64,000 nt of DNA from Crotophaga sulcirostris (Eukaryota > Chordata > Aves > Cuculiformes > Crotophagidae), in assembly GCA_013397455.1 (NCBI GenBank), contig VYZB01000218.1:725278-789277 (forward strand), written 5' to 3'. The first letter of the stretch is position 1. Every line of letters begins with the position of its first letter. Position numbers and translations under genes: made by a program. Below the pieces are notes generated by a model. It was not told where the DNA came from. It saw only the letters and a program-made list of their open reading frames with translations, and did not search any database. Positions 49,403-61,759 of the stretch are shown piece after piece.

Positions 49403-50845
49403 ACCAGTCATGGCAGTCTGGTGAAGTTCCCACTGACTGGAAAAGGGGAAACATAACTTCCATTTTTAAAAAAGCTAAAAAGAAAGACCCTGGGACCTAC
49501 AGATTGGTCAGTCTCACTTATGTGTCCAGCACGACTATGCAGCAGATCTTCCTGGAAACTCTGCTGAGGCACATGGAAAATACGCAGATGACTGGTGGCA
49601 GCCAACATGGCATCACTAAGGGCAAATCATGCCTGAGAAATTTGTTGGCCTTCTACAACAGGGCTACAGCATTGGCGGAAAAGGGAAGAGTAACCGACAT
49701 CATCTGCCTGGACTTGTCCAAAGCATTCAACACTGTCTCGCATCACATTCTTGCCTCTAAATTGGAAGGACATGGATTTGACAGATGGACCACTTGGTGA
49801 ATGAGGAATTGACTGGATGGTCACACTCAAAGAGTTGTGATCAACGTCCAAGTGGAGATCAGTGACGAGTGGCATTCCTCAGGGGTAGGTAATGGGACCA
49901 GTGTTGTTTAACATCTTTGTCACAGACAGGATTGAGGACTGAGTGCACCCTGGGCTAGTTTGCCAATGACACCAAGCTGTGCGGCACAGTCCACACGCTG
50001 GAGGGAAGGGATGCCATCTGGAGGGACCTTGACAGACTTGAGAGGTAGACCTGTACAAAACTCAGGAAGTTCAACAAGGCCAAGTGCAGGGTCCCGCACC
50101 TGTGTTGGGGCAATCACAAGCACATTTGCAGGCTGGGCAGAGGATGGATTGAGAGTAGCCCTGAAGAGAAGGACTGGGCGGTGCTGGTGGATGAGAAGCC
50201 CAACATGAGCCAGCAATGTGCACTTGCAGCCCAGAAGGCCAACTGCGTCCTGGGATGCATCAGAACTGTGACCAGCAGCTCAAGGGAGGTGATTCTGCCC
50301 CTTTACTCTCCTCTGGTAAGACCTCACCTGGAGTGCTCTATTCAGCTCTGGAATCCTCAGCATAGGAAGGACAGGGATCTATTAGAGTGAGTCCAGAGGA
50401 GGCCATGAAGATGATCAGAGGGCTGGAGCACCTCCTGTACAAAGGTAGGCTGAGAGAAACAGACTTGTTTAGCCCAGAGAAGAGAAAGCTCCAGGGAGAA
50501 CTTATAGCAGTCTTTCAGTACTTAAAGGGGGCCTGCAGGAAAGCTAGGGAGGGGCTCTTTATCAGGAAATGTAGTGATAGGATGAGGCTTATCAGTTTGA
50601 AGCTGAAAGAGGAGAGATCTAGATTAGATATTAGGAAGAAATTTTTTACTGTGAGGGTGGTGAAGCATTGGAACAGGTTGCCCAGAGAAGTCATGAATCC
50701 TCCATCCTTGGAGGTGTTCAAGGACAGGTTGGATGAAGCTTTGAGCAACCTGATCTAGTGGAAGGTATCCCTGCCCATGGCAGGGAGGTTGAACTAGATG
50801 ATCTTTAAAGTCCTTTCCAATCCAAACCATTCTATGATTCTATAA
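49403..50845 (+). mobile_element. CR1 LINE, best-preserved copy (RT to 3' end)
   Basis: A 5'-truncated CR1 of about 1.44 kb begins inside ORF2 just before the reverse transcriptase and runs through the 3' UTR. It ends with CCATTCTATGATTCTATAAG, the CR1 3' signature. The remnant ORF2 is described separately. The 3' UTR includes TGATCTAGTGGAAGGTATCC, TGCCCATGGCAGGGAGGTTG and GATGATCTTTAAAGTCC. It is the longest continuous repeat copy in the window and looks younger than the elements at 37 or 51 kb. Confidence 0.95.
49405..50758 (+). pseudogene. CR1 ORF2 reverse transcriptase pseudogene
   Basis: The intact protein is the LINE endonuclease/reverse transcriptase; here only the RT and C-terminus remain. 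Blocks in order: QSWQSGEVPTDWKRGNIT (49405, frame 1), SQHGITKGKSCLRNLLAFYN, CLDLSKAFNTVSHHIL (box A; catalytic first D kept), then a stop at 49798-49800. Next come SGIPQG followed by a stop, FANDTKLCGTVHTLEGRDAI (49959, frame 3), [20 protein letters not shown], and in frame 2 from 50387 MIRGLEHLLYKGRLRETDLF through VVKHWNRLPREVMNPPSLEV to 50758. The catalytic box reads FAND instead of FADD. With two stops, two frame changes and this lost aspartate, it cannot be active. The 123-codon frame at 50387-50758 is the longest intact piece. Confidence 0.93.
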
Positions 50846-50999
50846 GATCTTATAAGCCTCATAGATCTTTCAAAGTGTGTACAGACCTTCATTAAATAAA
50901 AAAAAACGAACTGTAGGTATCTTGGCTCCAAACCCAATTTGCGTTAGCAAATTGCTCAGGGCAACTGTACATGCAAATAGTTTAATATGTTCGTTTCAG

Positions 51000-52080
51000 T
51001 TGTTGCTCCTGGATATCAGCCAGTATTGATTTTTAGACATTATGCTTCTTACTAGTACATCTTTATGAGGTCCCTACAGAACACCTTACAATCTTTTCTA
51101 GTCATGCCAAATGAAATAATTTTCTGCCATCTGCAAATCTGCCTACCTTACCATTCTCATGTTCTCTTGATGATTTTGCACATTAATATGTGGGTTCTAC
51201 TATACATTGGTCACACAGTATCACAGTATCACAAGGTTGGAAAGGACCTCTGAGATATGGAGTCCAACCTATAACTCAACACTAACACCAACTCATCATC
51301 GGGTCCTATCATATTCCTTGAGGTGCCTTAGGAGGCTGGTTTTTTTAAAGATTATTTTTAATTATTGTTTTGACAAGATTAAAGGACAGTGAAATAAACC
51401 TCTGTCATCTGTAATTCCCCAGATCTCTCTGACCTTTTTTAGACCTAGAACAGTTGCTACCCTACAGGCCTCTAATATAGATATTCATTTTAACCAGAGA
51501 CTGCATATTTTATTACCTGTTAAATCCCTTCTGTCTTCAGCACTTGCAGAACTTTTGGACAGGTACCAGCCAGTACTGGCATGTTGTTACTGTTCAGTTT
51601 ACCAGTTTATTCCAGCTTCTCTCCTTTTACTTCTGTCCATCTCGAGTCTCTGTTTGTGGCCTGTATTCACTACTTGAAATTTCTGATTCTGGATTAGTGA
51701 GTGTATAATTTTGTTGTGAAATGTATAGAAGGGTATATTAAAAGAATTCCTTTAGTTTATTTCCATTGTTACTTCTTTTTAATTTTTGTTTATTTTGTCT
51801 TGGATTTTACTAATTTACTCATGAATTCCTGTTTCTGTAACTACTAGAGAATTCAATCAGATTTGTGTTACATCTGGCAATTATTCTCCATATTTCCTCT
51901 TTACTGTTCTGTTTTCTTTCCTGCACATTGCCAGTGGTTTGCTGTTTTTGCAAATGACTTCTCTTGGGTCAAATTTCTTCCTTCTGAATGAGACCAACTG
52001 CACTTCAGTAGATTTTTGAATGTTGTTACTTACTCAGCTAATTTCCTTCATCATGTATTTTATTTTTAATTCATTGTATC
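51000..52080 (-). mobile_element. Ancient CR1-type LINE remnant, interrupted by a younger CR1
   Basis: Antisense LINE phrases lie on both sides of the young CR1 piece at 51215-51335. Upstream, CATCTGCAAATCTGCCTACC resembles the antisense of the FADD region of old CR1 families. Downstream, ATTATTTTTAATTATTGTTT TGACAAGATTAAAGG and the following block to about 51900 resemble the antisense RT region. Decay is strong and no frame is open. Outer limits are rough. Confidence 0.5.
51215..51335 (-). mobile_element. Short young CR1 3' end nested in the older LINE
   Basis: CACAGTATCACAGTATCACA then AGGTTGGAAAGGACCTCTGA and AGTCCAACCTATAACTCAAC form the antisense 3' end of a CR1 whose tail repeat is ATACTGTG-like, a different subfamily from the ATTCTATG-tailed copies here. 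Only about 120 bp is present, so it is heavily 5'-truncated. Confidence 0.82.
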
Positions 52081-52084
52081 ATTT

Positions 52085-55000
52085 TTTTCCATGAGGATAA
52101 ATGTTTAAAATATTTCCGTTACAATAAGAATTCAACCTCAAATTATGTTCTAGAGAAAACCCAACTAATCATTAGCTGTCTAGAAAAAATGTTGCTCAGT
52201 CCAAGAAAGGTGTTTCTGTTAATTAGAGATAGGTATGCACGTCATCAATGGAAACTGGAAGGGAAATATCAGGAGATGAGGAAATTAGAGATTTTCCAAC
52301 ATGAAATATTGAAAGCAGTAACTGTGAAGTCAGCTTTAGGAACTCCCGCAAAGAGCAAAAATTTCAGAGCACTTGACAATGACCTTTAAGGTGAAGGATA
52401 AATACTGAGGGAGAAAAAACCCCACCCAAACCACACACATATAAACCAAGTTTCGGGATTTATAGATTGCCACAGGCTACTGAAGGTGGTTATCTTTTTC
52501 AGTTTCTGTAAATCTTTCTATGTGAACTTGTTCATCCAGATGGAGAATCAGTAATGCTACGTGTATAGTAGCTCTACAGTGTAAAATATTAGATAATTTT
52601 CCTAAAGATTTCTGATGATCTTTTGTTATAATTACTCGAAATCCACATATATTTGTGATTTTTGAGAGTAAAGCAACTTTGTATTTATACTGAGAAGGGA
52701 ATACTTTCTCAACCTCTACCCTAGCTAAGAGATCAATTTTTCTAGCTTTCTCATTCCTGGCAATAACAGAAACCCACAAGGGCTTCTTCTTTCATAACCT
52801 ACAGGTTTTCTACCCTACAGCAATTCTGAGTATTTAACAAGCTGATTTCTGAGCCAGATGTAGGAAGAAAATATATTTACAGCCAAATAAAATTGCCAAT
52901 GGAGCCCTGAAAACTGAACAAGCTATCATTTTCTTTCCCTCCTCATTTTCATCATAATATGGTGAATCATAAATTACCTTTTATTGTCTTAGAAAGGCCT
53001 TTGTAACTACAAATCCAAATGATTATACAAGGAAGACAGTTCATTCATCCTACTAGCCTTTAATTCAGTTTGCATCTCTGCCAGTGTGTCTCAGCTGAAA
53101 AGTCACTGATTTTTTTGTTGTTTCGAAGTTAGAAACAAAATATTAACTCTTTGAATAGATTAACAGGAATTAAAGAGCTTTGGGTCATTTTGCTTTCAGA
53201 ATTCTGAAATGCTGAAGCTTTGCAGTGCTCAGTTTCATTAACTAACTGTTTTGAACGTGCCCAGAACCATAACCTATACCTCAGGAGTTTCCCTGACAGT
53301 TTTCAGGAGCTCATTGATCCCAGCATACCTGTACTACACTGCGCCTGGTAAATGCTGACCTGAGAGGTGCTGCCCTGCAAAAGCAGTGCAAACGCGAAAT
53401 CGTTTCACAGGCAGTTAGAGAATGGGTGCAGTTCAGGAAGTATGAATGCTTTGATATTAATTTTGTTACATCCTTAGCCGTCTTCTTATCTATAAGAGAT
53501 GTCATCTGGGCTCATGGGAAAATGGAAATTGCATTTGTAGCCAACCACTTTACATGCTACCAAAAGTAGGAATTTGCTTTGCATGACATTTCCCTTGGAT
53601 TAATCTCTTCCCTCTGGTAAATGGCATTTACTTTTTTTTTTTCCCTGAAACTAGAGCATGTAGAAACTGAGTTACTGTCAAAAGGGGAATCCAGACAGTT
53701 GGTTTTTTCCAAATAAAATTAAAAAAGGTCCTCCAAAACTGTTTTCACTGATTTTCTTGCTGATGTTTCAAGAAGAATACCAGTCACAAGAGTGAGTTGG
53801 CTTTGATAATTTTTCTCATTAGAAAAAATATTTCGAGAAATATATGTATGAAACAGCAGTCTTTCTACTTTTACATTCCTAAGTGAAAACCTACCTTATT
53901 AATTTCAAATTGTAGTAGTTTACAAACAAATAGAATCCCCCACTAACTGAAAGAGATTCTTCATGGGCTGTTTTGCTCCCAAATTATTGACTGGCGGAAA
54001 TGACATATTTTTAGTTTTTGTTCCAATCAAGAATGACTCAGGTTTCCTTCTAAATATCCTATCTCTTCTCCTTTACTGGTGGAATAACACAGCACTCCTT
54101 TCACAACTTCTTCAGTCTGATACGTGCATGGAAGAGCAAGCAGAACAATTTCTGTGCCTCAGGTGAAATGACTGGTGCGGTGACGATTACTAGGATTTCT
54201 ATTATGAAGTCAAGTGAGCAGAAAATACTACAGTTGTAAGAATCCTTCAAACTAACATAAGTGTTGGAACCCTAATTTTTAAAGGTCCTAATTTCATTAT
54301 TCTAATTGTGTGACCACTGTCTTAATACCATTATTTTGCATTTAATGGTCTATGTCTGTGAAAAGCTAAAAGGTACCTATGCACAATCTATTAACACGTC
54401 TTAAATACCTAATTCAGTACCATGTTTCAGCAACAGCATGGTGTTCTCATGCGATGTAAGATCACAGGAGACCAAAAGCAATTGCTTTGTAGGGGAAGAA
54501 CAGCAGACTGTGTTTTTGTGGAGAGGTGGAGAACTGAACATGCTTAAGAGAACATACATGCAGATGTTGGATCTATCTACAAGTGCTGGATGAATAAACA
54601 TCTGATTCTCCAATGGAGCTTTCCAGACTCTAAATTCTCTTCAGCAACCTATGCTATTAGTTCAACAATTTATACATTGTTTTTTTTTTATATTCCAATA
54701 AATATTTCAAAACACTTTGTCTTTGTGTATATGACTTAGAAAGTGTTATACACATCCCAATTTCAGTGTGTCTCATGTCATCCTTAATGGGGACAATCAA
54801 AATATTAGACAGTAGTTTAACATAATGCCCAGTTTTAGTTTTGAAAAGGAATTTCTCAATGCTCTTGTTAAAAAGAACTATTTTAATTTTTAAGTTTTGT
54901 TGTTGCGGATAGGTAAGGTCCAGGTCCCTCCGCTCCAAATACATTGTCCTCATGGCATTTATTACGGGCACCTCTAAGATAAACATATTAAATTACTTGT

Positions 55001-57005
55001 CTTCCTAGTGACCAAAATAAGGAGGTTAGTTCATGTGACCGTCTGTCTATTAAGATGGTGTGGCCATGTCTCCTAAGAAATAGGATATCCAATCTCAGCT
55101 TGTGCAGTGTGTCAGGAGGAATTCCCCAGACTCTTATATGCTTCTTGTAAATTGAATCTTTTATTGATTCATTACTCCCTGAACATAAAGCATTTCCTGC
55201 AAAAAGTAAAAAGCAGAGATACTAATGCCACTCAGAAGCCAGAGGGAATTTTCTGCCATATAGTCTGTTTACTTATTCACCCCAACTAATTATTCCTAAA
55301 ATTAAAATTTAAACCTTTCATAAAAATGATGATTAGGAGTTTATCTGATTATTTTTATATGATGCACAGAGTCTGAGAGCATTTCATGATCTATAAATGC
55401 TTCTGCTTTTTTACCAGTGTTGTACATCTTTACATGCTTTCGGTCCTGATGTTTTGAATTTAGAAATTGCAGCAGTTTTTACATCAAGAAGTCTACTGAG
55501 GACACCATTTCAAGATGGGATTTACTTGAATTCCCAATACTTTGCGTCCAGGTGACTTATTAAATGAGAGTCTATTAAGTAAGAATGGACCAATGCAATC
55601 CTTTTTCTACAAACTTGTTCAAGAGGAAAATCGAGCCCTTAGTTTCATGCTTTTTAGGCATCTTCAGTAACCCTGCTGCTTTCCAGAGATGTGATATGGA
55701 TAAGAAAAAGAAATCTGTAAATAAATGATTTCAGTTTTGCACATTTAATCCTTAGCCTTCCTTGTCTTTGCAGCAATGTAACTTAAGTAATTCTTAATAT
55801 AAGCCTTGTCTAGTTTTATATCAAATTCAGAATAACACCAGTAAAACTTGAAAGAGAAAAAAAGGGCAAGTCTTAAGAAAAGCAGTAGTAAATCACTATG
55901 GGCCAGGCTGGTGTTGCTTGCTGAAACTCCTTTTCAGGGGAATTGATGCTAGCCAAAAGGAGGTTGACACAGTTGCTACTTATTTGATTTTTCAACACAA
56001 TGGATCAACTTGGACATACAGAAATGAAGCCAAAACCACTAATAAATCTGTACTAAGCCACTCTACCCATTCAGATTCTGAACATCCTCCCATTTAGTAG
56101 AAATCATCACAGAGAACAGGCTATTAAAAATCAAGCCAAAATTAATGCTGATAAATATGTGATCAGAGAAAGGCAGAGTCCCCAGATAAAAGATTAATAA
56201 TGGCTGAATGGTCTTAACACATTTCCTTTGATTCATGGGAGCACAGTTATAGCACAGGGAAATGCCATTGCTTTCAGATGAAACAAATGGCTCTGTATTG
56301 ACTATTGAAAGCAACAGATGTTCTGCAAACCAGTACTTCCACAAAGGGACAGTCTTGGAACTATTTTGTAAACAACCTAGCTTAAATTTTAATACATGCA
56401 CTTTGAGGATGGCTGTGTGACAGAAGCTTGTACAGATGGGTCCGGGAAGCTGCACAAGATAAAGGGCATCTAAATGAATTTGGAAAGCCTAAAGCAGCCT
56501 GGTTTGTTCTGTGGAAAAAGAAGTCTGAGTGCACTTGCCTATGCTTTTATATTTTCTCTGTGTGTGACTTTCTCTGTACCTATATATGAGAAAATGAGAT
56601 TTTTTTTCTGAAAAATGCTTGAAAAGAGTTATATCTATTAGTAGATAGGCAAATAATATCAAATTATATATAAGTATTTTTCTGAAACTGTTTTTTTTTC
56701 CATTTGATACTTTTCTTTCTTTTCCTTCCTTAAGTGATGAGCTTATGAATGGATACTTAGTGGAAACATGTTTGAAAAACAGGTGGAAAACTTCAGTGAT
56801 ATTTGAAACCATTGAATTGCTTTTTCTCAGAGTCTGTCCCTCAGGTGTAATTCCCACAGTGGGAAGCTTACAATGGTACATCAGAGCACCACGAGGTCCT
56901 TACCAACTGATTTTCTGATTGTTCATAATGAGAATGGCAAAAGAGATGCCATTTCAGCAGAAACTGCTCTGGTGGACAGGTGTCCAGCATGTAGCAGGCA
57001 CATAA
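52085..57005. other. Unique non-coding DNA
   Basis: About 4.9 kb without a recognised gene or repeat. Two adjacent minus-strand open frames of 130 codons each (56455-56063 and 56881-56489) share no similarity with each other and show no domain. Confidence 0.5.
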
Positions 57006-57008
57006 ACA

Positions 57009-57920
57009 TAAAATCATAGAATGGTTTGGGTTGGAAACCAACTTTAAAGATTCTTTAGTCCAGCCCCCCTGCAGTAAACAGAGACATCTTCAACTAGATC
57101 AGGTTGCTCAAACCCTGTACAGCCAGACCTTGAATATTTCCAGGGATGAAGGAATTACTACCTCTCTAGGCAACATGTTCCCATGTTTCACCAGCCTCAT
57201 TGAAAAAAATTATTCCTTATATCTAGTCTGAATCTACCATCTTTTAGTTTAAAACCATTACCCCTTGTCCTGTTGCAACAGGCCCTGCTAAAATGTTTGT
57301 CACTGTCATTCTTGCAGGTCATCTTTAAGTACTGAAAGTCTGCAATAAGGTCTCCCTGCAACCTTCTGTTCTCCAGGCTAAACAGCCCGAACTCTTTCAG
57401 CCTTTCTTCAGAGGAGAGGTGTTCCAGCACTCTGATTATTTTTGTGGTCCTCTGGACCCGCTCCAACAGGTCTTTCTTGTGCTGAGGACTCCAACGTTGG
57501 ATGAAATACTCCAGATGATGTCTCAAGAGAGCAGAGTAGAGGGGCAGAATCACCTCCCTCTACCAGCTGGCAATGCTTCTTTTGATGTAGCCCAGGGTAC
57601 AGTCGGCCTTCTGAGCTGCAAGTGCACATTGCTGGCTCACGTGCAGCTGTTCATCCACCAGTACCCGAAGCCCTTTTCAACAGGACTGCTCTGGATCTCT
57701 TCATCCCTCAGACTGTATTGATAATGGAATTTGCTCCGACCCAGGTGTAGGACCTTGCACTTTGTCTTGCTGAATCTCATGAGATTCATACGGACCCACT
57801 TCTCAATCTTGTCCAGGTCCATCTGGATGGCATTGTGACCTTCAGTGTGTGTCAACCGCACCACACAGCTTGGTGCCATCTGCAAAACTTCTGAGGGGTG
57901 CACTCGATCCTGCTGTCTCT
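57009..57920 (-). mobile_element. CR1 LINE fragment, RT palm to 3' end
   Basis: The plus strand starts with the antisense CR1 3' end (AAAATCATAGAATGGTTTGG then GTTGGAAACCAAC), continues with UTR sequence CATCTTCAACTAGATCAGG, and then with ORF2. It is truncated near 57920 within the block just before the FADD box (antisense AGGGGTGCACTCGATCC). The 5' breakpoint lies beside the perfect 13-bp inverted repeat at 57923-57960. Confidence 0.93.
57197..57905 (-). pseudogene. CR1 ORF2 C-terminal reverse transcriptase remnant
   Basis: Minus-strand frames: 57903-57637 carries DLDKIEKWVRMNLMRFSKTK, CKVLHLGRSKFHYQYSLRDE and SSPVEKGFG. 57553-57197 carries [24 protein letters not shown] sequence, [40 protein letters not shown] and [20 protein letters not shown]. 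These are the RT thumb and C-terminal blocks of CR1. In the remaining frame the catalytic box near 57886 reads FADG, so the second aspartate is lost. Frameshifts lie between 57637 and 57553 and near the catalytic box. The last ORF2 block survives only as UTR-adjacent debris. Confidence 0.9.
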
Positions 57921-57922
57921 AC

Positions 57923-57960
57923 CTGTCAGGGAGCAATGAAGGTTGGCTGCTCCCTGACAG
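57923..57960. repeat. Perfect 13-bp inverted repeat (hairpin)
   Basis: CTGTCAGGGAGCA (57923-57935) and TGCTCCCTGACAG (57948-57960) are exact reverse complements around a 12-nt loop. It sits directly outside the truncated 5' end of the antisense CR1. Confidence 0.9.
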
Positions 57961-58662
57961 ACTGGAACTGCTGCAGCGTCACTGAAGCACGGATAGATGG
58001 ACTCAGGATGGGTTGAAATAGGACTCCTGAGCCCAAGAGATGTGGTGGTGGTGACAAGGAACATGTACTCAGGTCCTATTGGAGACGTCAGGGTCCTCAC
58101 AATTGATTTATCACCATTTACTCTTGGAAATCAGAGTACTGTAATGAGGTGATTTTTGGTTAACGAGAAGCAATATCACTGGGTATATTTTCAATGTTTT
58201 CTCTCAGAATTTGCCCTGTTTAAAACGGTAAACATCACAGTACATTGTTCTTTGAGGAAGTTTCAACAACATCTTACCTTTCCTCCCTTCTTTTACCTAT
58301 GCAGATTGGAGGGAAACAGTTGGCCTCTTGGCTCTCACTACTGATAGTGGGATGCTTCGTGGTGGGATATCTGATGTTATAAAGACTGTTTCTCCTTGTT
58401 GAACTACAGAGTGCTTTTCCAATACATGTTGAATAGGTTCACCTGGAAAGTCAAGACAAATCTGCATTTTTTCATTTTAGACATTGGATCTGAAGGCCCC
58501 AGGAGATCTGGCAGTTTTATTTTGTAAGGATCTTTGTGACTATCTATCATCCACACAGTAAGTCATTATCTACCGAAGAACTTCCAACTGGCATACAGTA
58601 GCAAGAAGAAAAGTGCTTAAACTGTTTTACAATGTTCCTTTAAAAATAAAAAAATCCCAGTG
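57961..58662. other. Unique non-coding DNA
   Basis: No recognised gene or repeat between the hairpin and the 6-N gap. Confidence 0.5.
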
Positions 58663-58668
58663 NNNNNN
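58663..58668. other. Assembly gap (6 N)
   Basis: Six unresolved bases exactly where AT-rich DNA changes to a GC-rich tandem repeat. This suggests the assembler lost repeat copies here. Confidence 0.97.
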
Positions 58669-58669
58669 T

Positions 58670-58771
58670 CCGTACAACAACATGGCGGGGCGACACCTCC
58701 CTCCCCCACTACAGTGCGTGCCGTACAACAACATGCCGGCCACTTCAACTCCCACCCCACTCCCTCTGCCC
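58670..58771. repeat. GC-rich tandem repeat, unit about 51 bp
   Basis: CCGTACAACAACATG occurs at 58670 and again at 58721. Each copy is followed by CGG and a C-rich tail (ACACCTCCCTCCCCCACT in the first, CAACTCCCACCCCACTCC in the second). Two copies are visible and more may be hidden in the adjoining gap. It ends in a C-run and the palindrome ATTGGCCAAT (58778-58787), which is a pair of opposed CCAAT boxes. Confidence 0.8.
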
Positions 58772-58789
58772 CCCCCTATTGGCCAATTT

Positions 58790-61690
58790 TCTTTTGACTT
58801 TTCATTTGCAAGAACAAAGACTGCTGAAGGACAGAATGTTTTGAAGTTTTGCATAACCTATGAACCTCTCTTTTATGAAACAGAAAAAATTATTGCAATT
58901 ATATACTTTTGAAATCAGTGAACTTCTGATCTGCCTATTTTACCTATCATGGATAGTCACATTTCCAGGCAGCACTCTGCTTTTCTGGTGCACATATGAC
59001 TCAAAGGTCAAGATTTAGCAGGGCTTTTATGCATGTAATTTAAACTAGAGAAATAGTCCATTAAATGAGACTGTACACAAGCCTGCGTGGTTATCTGGCC
59101 TTGAAATTGGAGCTAATGATTTCTTTATTGAATGGACATAAACCATAATTTTAATCTCACTGAATAAGTGGGCTTTAAGAATTTACTTAAGTGCCTTTCC
59201 AGTTCTTCCCAAAGCTGGAACCTTTGAGAATAAATGTCACTGACTTAGGAGTTCAGGAAAAAAACAAAGGCTTACTTATTTGTCACTTGCGAGGTAAGTA
59301 GACGAAAAATATCAAGATGTTTTGGTTAGATTCCAGACAAAGGAGGAACTGTTAAATCTCTCTTTGTAAAAGTATGTGTGAAAAATGGATTACTGATTAT
59401 TTTGATTAATTTGAAAAAGTAAGTATGTTGAGATGAACCTGGTTATAGTCAGACATAGTACTGACTGAATACCAATGAGGCAGACTGAAAACTCAAGAAA
59501 ATTAGATTACCCCCCAAATCTACATTACAATGCAGATTTTTCAGTTCCAGAGAGACATTGTTTGAGGTATATTTGTATGGATTAAGAAAGGTATTGTCTG
59601 GCCCTTAGGTAGCACACACAGTAGTGTCGTGTTACCTTCAGGGACAGCTCTAACAATTGCTGTGCTAGAGTCTTTCTTCTTCAAAGACAGTAATTTGCAT
59701 AGGATTCAGATCAGGTTGCATCCTGAATGCAAATATGATCATAATTAATGCAAGAAAGGGACAGGCATAATACTGAACTATTATGGTTACACTGTAAAAT
59801 CCATTACGTTTATAGGAAGTTCCTGACAGAAATAGTTTTCCTTCTTAAATAGCACTAATGAAAGAAAGGAGGACAAAAAGTCATTGATAAACTGCCACCC
59901 CAATGTCCTTGCAATGTATTAGCCCAGAATAGCACATTGGTGATGTATAAATCTATGGAATTACAATAGGGAAACATGAAGGGTACAAAAGCATGCATTT
60001 CCATTCTGCAACCCACTGCTGAGAGCCAATAGATTTAATTCATTATGTCACTGTCTGATAATTAAAAGGGGAGGGTTACTTAGGGTTTTTGACTTTATTG
60101 ATTTATCAAAGAATCAATAGGAAATTAGCATATTAAGACTTCTGAGACCTGGAATTATCTGTCTTACATTAGACTTTCTCAATAACCAGAGCAAAGTTTC
60201 AGCTTTGGACAGAAGCAGTGGTGAGTCTCGCAGCTGCTGCTGAAGTCAGTGGCAAAATTCCCACAGATGTTGGAGGGAGTTTTTATGCTATAACACTGAA
60301 CTTGATATCATTACCTATGTCTCTCCTCCCCTAAGGACAAATGACCCAGAAATCTTGGCAGTCATCCGGAAGGCATTGCCAGTTGCTCCTCTCAATCTTG
60401 CCCAGTGGCCTCAAGAAGAAAAAACCTTCTGTACATCTGTCCTGGTGACTCCTGGTACTAGAATACATAGTAGATGGGTTGATTATACTGTGTCACAAGC
60501 CACTGTTGTGGTGCCTGTTTCCATTAGTCTTCTCTGGCCTGGTGATTCTTGCTGTATCTGCTCTGCGCTCACTAGTCCATGTGAGCCCAAAACTTAATTC
60601 TGTTGACAAGAAGCTTGGATCAGGATAGACCTGCCAGGAAGGCACTGGTGTCATCAGAGCTGCTTTTGATTACCCAGTCTGCCTTAGTCACTTTTGCACT
60701 GTGCATGGAAATGAGTTCCTGGAATAAGCATAAATCCTCTTGATTCGGCACAGCCAACCCTGTGCGCTAAATCAAGAATGAACAGATTGTGGAGGTAGTG
60801 CTATCAGCTGAATGGCAGACTGTGATGGTAGACTGACATGGGGTTTTCACATGATCCACAGGAGAGATATACATGAGTAAGAAATTAATTACTGGCCCTA
60901 GTGATGCCATGCACTTTATTAATAACAGTTAATATTAGTAACACAAAATATAGTAATATTGTAACAATTCTAGTTTTGAATAAATTTCTTTAATTTTACA
61001 ATGAAATTAATCTTAGTTTACAATAAAATCCTGCAGAAGCTGGTAAGGTTTTATTCAACTAATCTATGGCATTCTGTAAGAATGAAGGCTCACAACTGCA
61101 GCCACAAGAGAACATTTGATTTAATGCTTTCTAAGTATTATTTGCTTTCCATCTGACAGACGTAATTAGTGGCTTCCTAACCCACTCAGAGTATGATTTG
61201 CCTTAAAATATCATTAAAATAATGAATCAATTATTTTTAGCAGTGTCATGTATCTATAATTCTGATCGAGAACATACTGCATGGGATAAGCCTGCGCTAG
61301 TAGGTAAATGCTCACTCTGACTTTGTTATTTCTGCCTCTGTGGGTTTTTTTTGTAACAGAAGGTTCATCCTGGCACATCTTGATGTTTTGGGTAATATCC
61401 CAGTGGAATTTAACTGGACTAGTTGCATAACTGAAGTGGACACCATTTGGTCCAGTCAGATCCATGTGTGCATTCAACATGAAGAATAAAGGTTCACCAT
61501 TTCAGTATGTGCCTGAGCTTAAAATTTCAGGGAACTGAGACAATGAACTCTCCAGCCTATTATGTGCTTTGCAGCAGCTTATATTGACAACTTTGCCAGT
61601 CCTGAGTAAAGGAACAGCTCTAAATACTATCAACTGCTTAAACACCTTTGCTTTCCCAGTCCTTTCATTTGGACTGGCCTTTTCAGTAAT
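58790..61690. other. Unique non-coding DNA
   Basis: No gene or repeat recognised. AT-rich motif clusters around 59.7-60.15 kb could be conserved non-coding sequence. A plus-strand 80-codon frame at 60355-60597 shows no domain. Confidence 0.45.
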
Positions 61691-61722
61691 TTTTTTTTTT
61701 TAATCTCCTTTGTGTGCTGCAG

Positions 61723-61752
61723 GGCATTCCAGGTACTCTGGTAAAAAGACAG
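61723..61752 (+). other. Candidate 30-nt microexon
   Basis: A long T-rich tract (61690-61715) leads to the acceptor GTGTGCTGCAG (61712-61722). Thirty bases later the donor CAG/GTAAGTGC (exon ends 61752) matches the U1 consensus exactly. The segment is a multiple of three. In phase 0 it reads GIPGTLVKRQ; another phase is open (HSRYSGKKT) and the third has a stop. I do not recognise the protein. It could be a neural-type microexon of a gene spanning the window, or a chance pairing. Confidence 0.3.
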
Positions 61753-61759
61753 GTAAGTG

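Noticed and set aside
56063..56881. Two adjacent 130-codon minus-strand frames as a split gene
   Set aside because: No domain in either and no similarity between them, and no convincing splice sites joining them.
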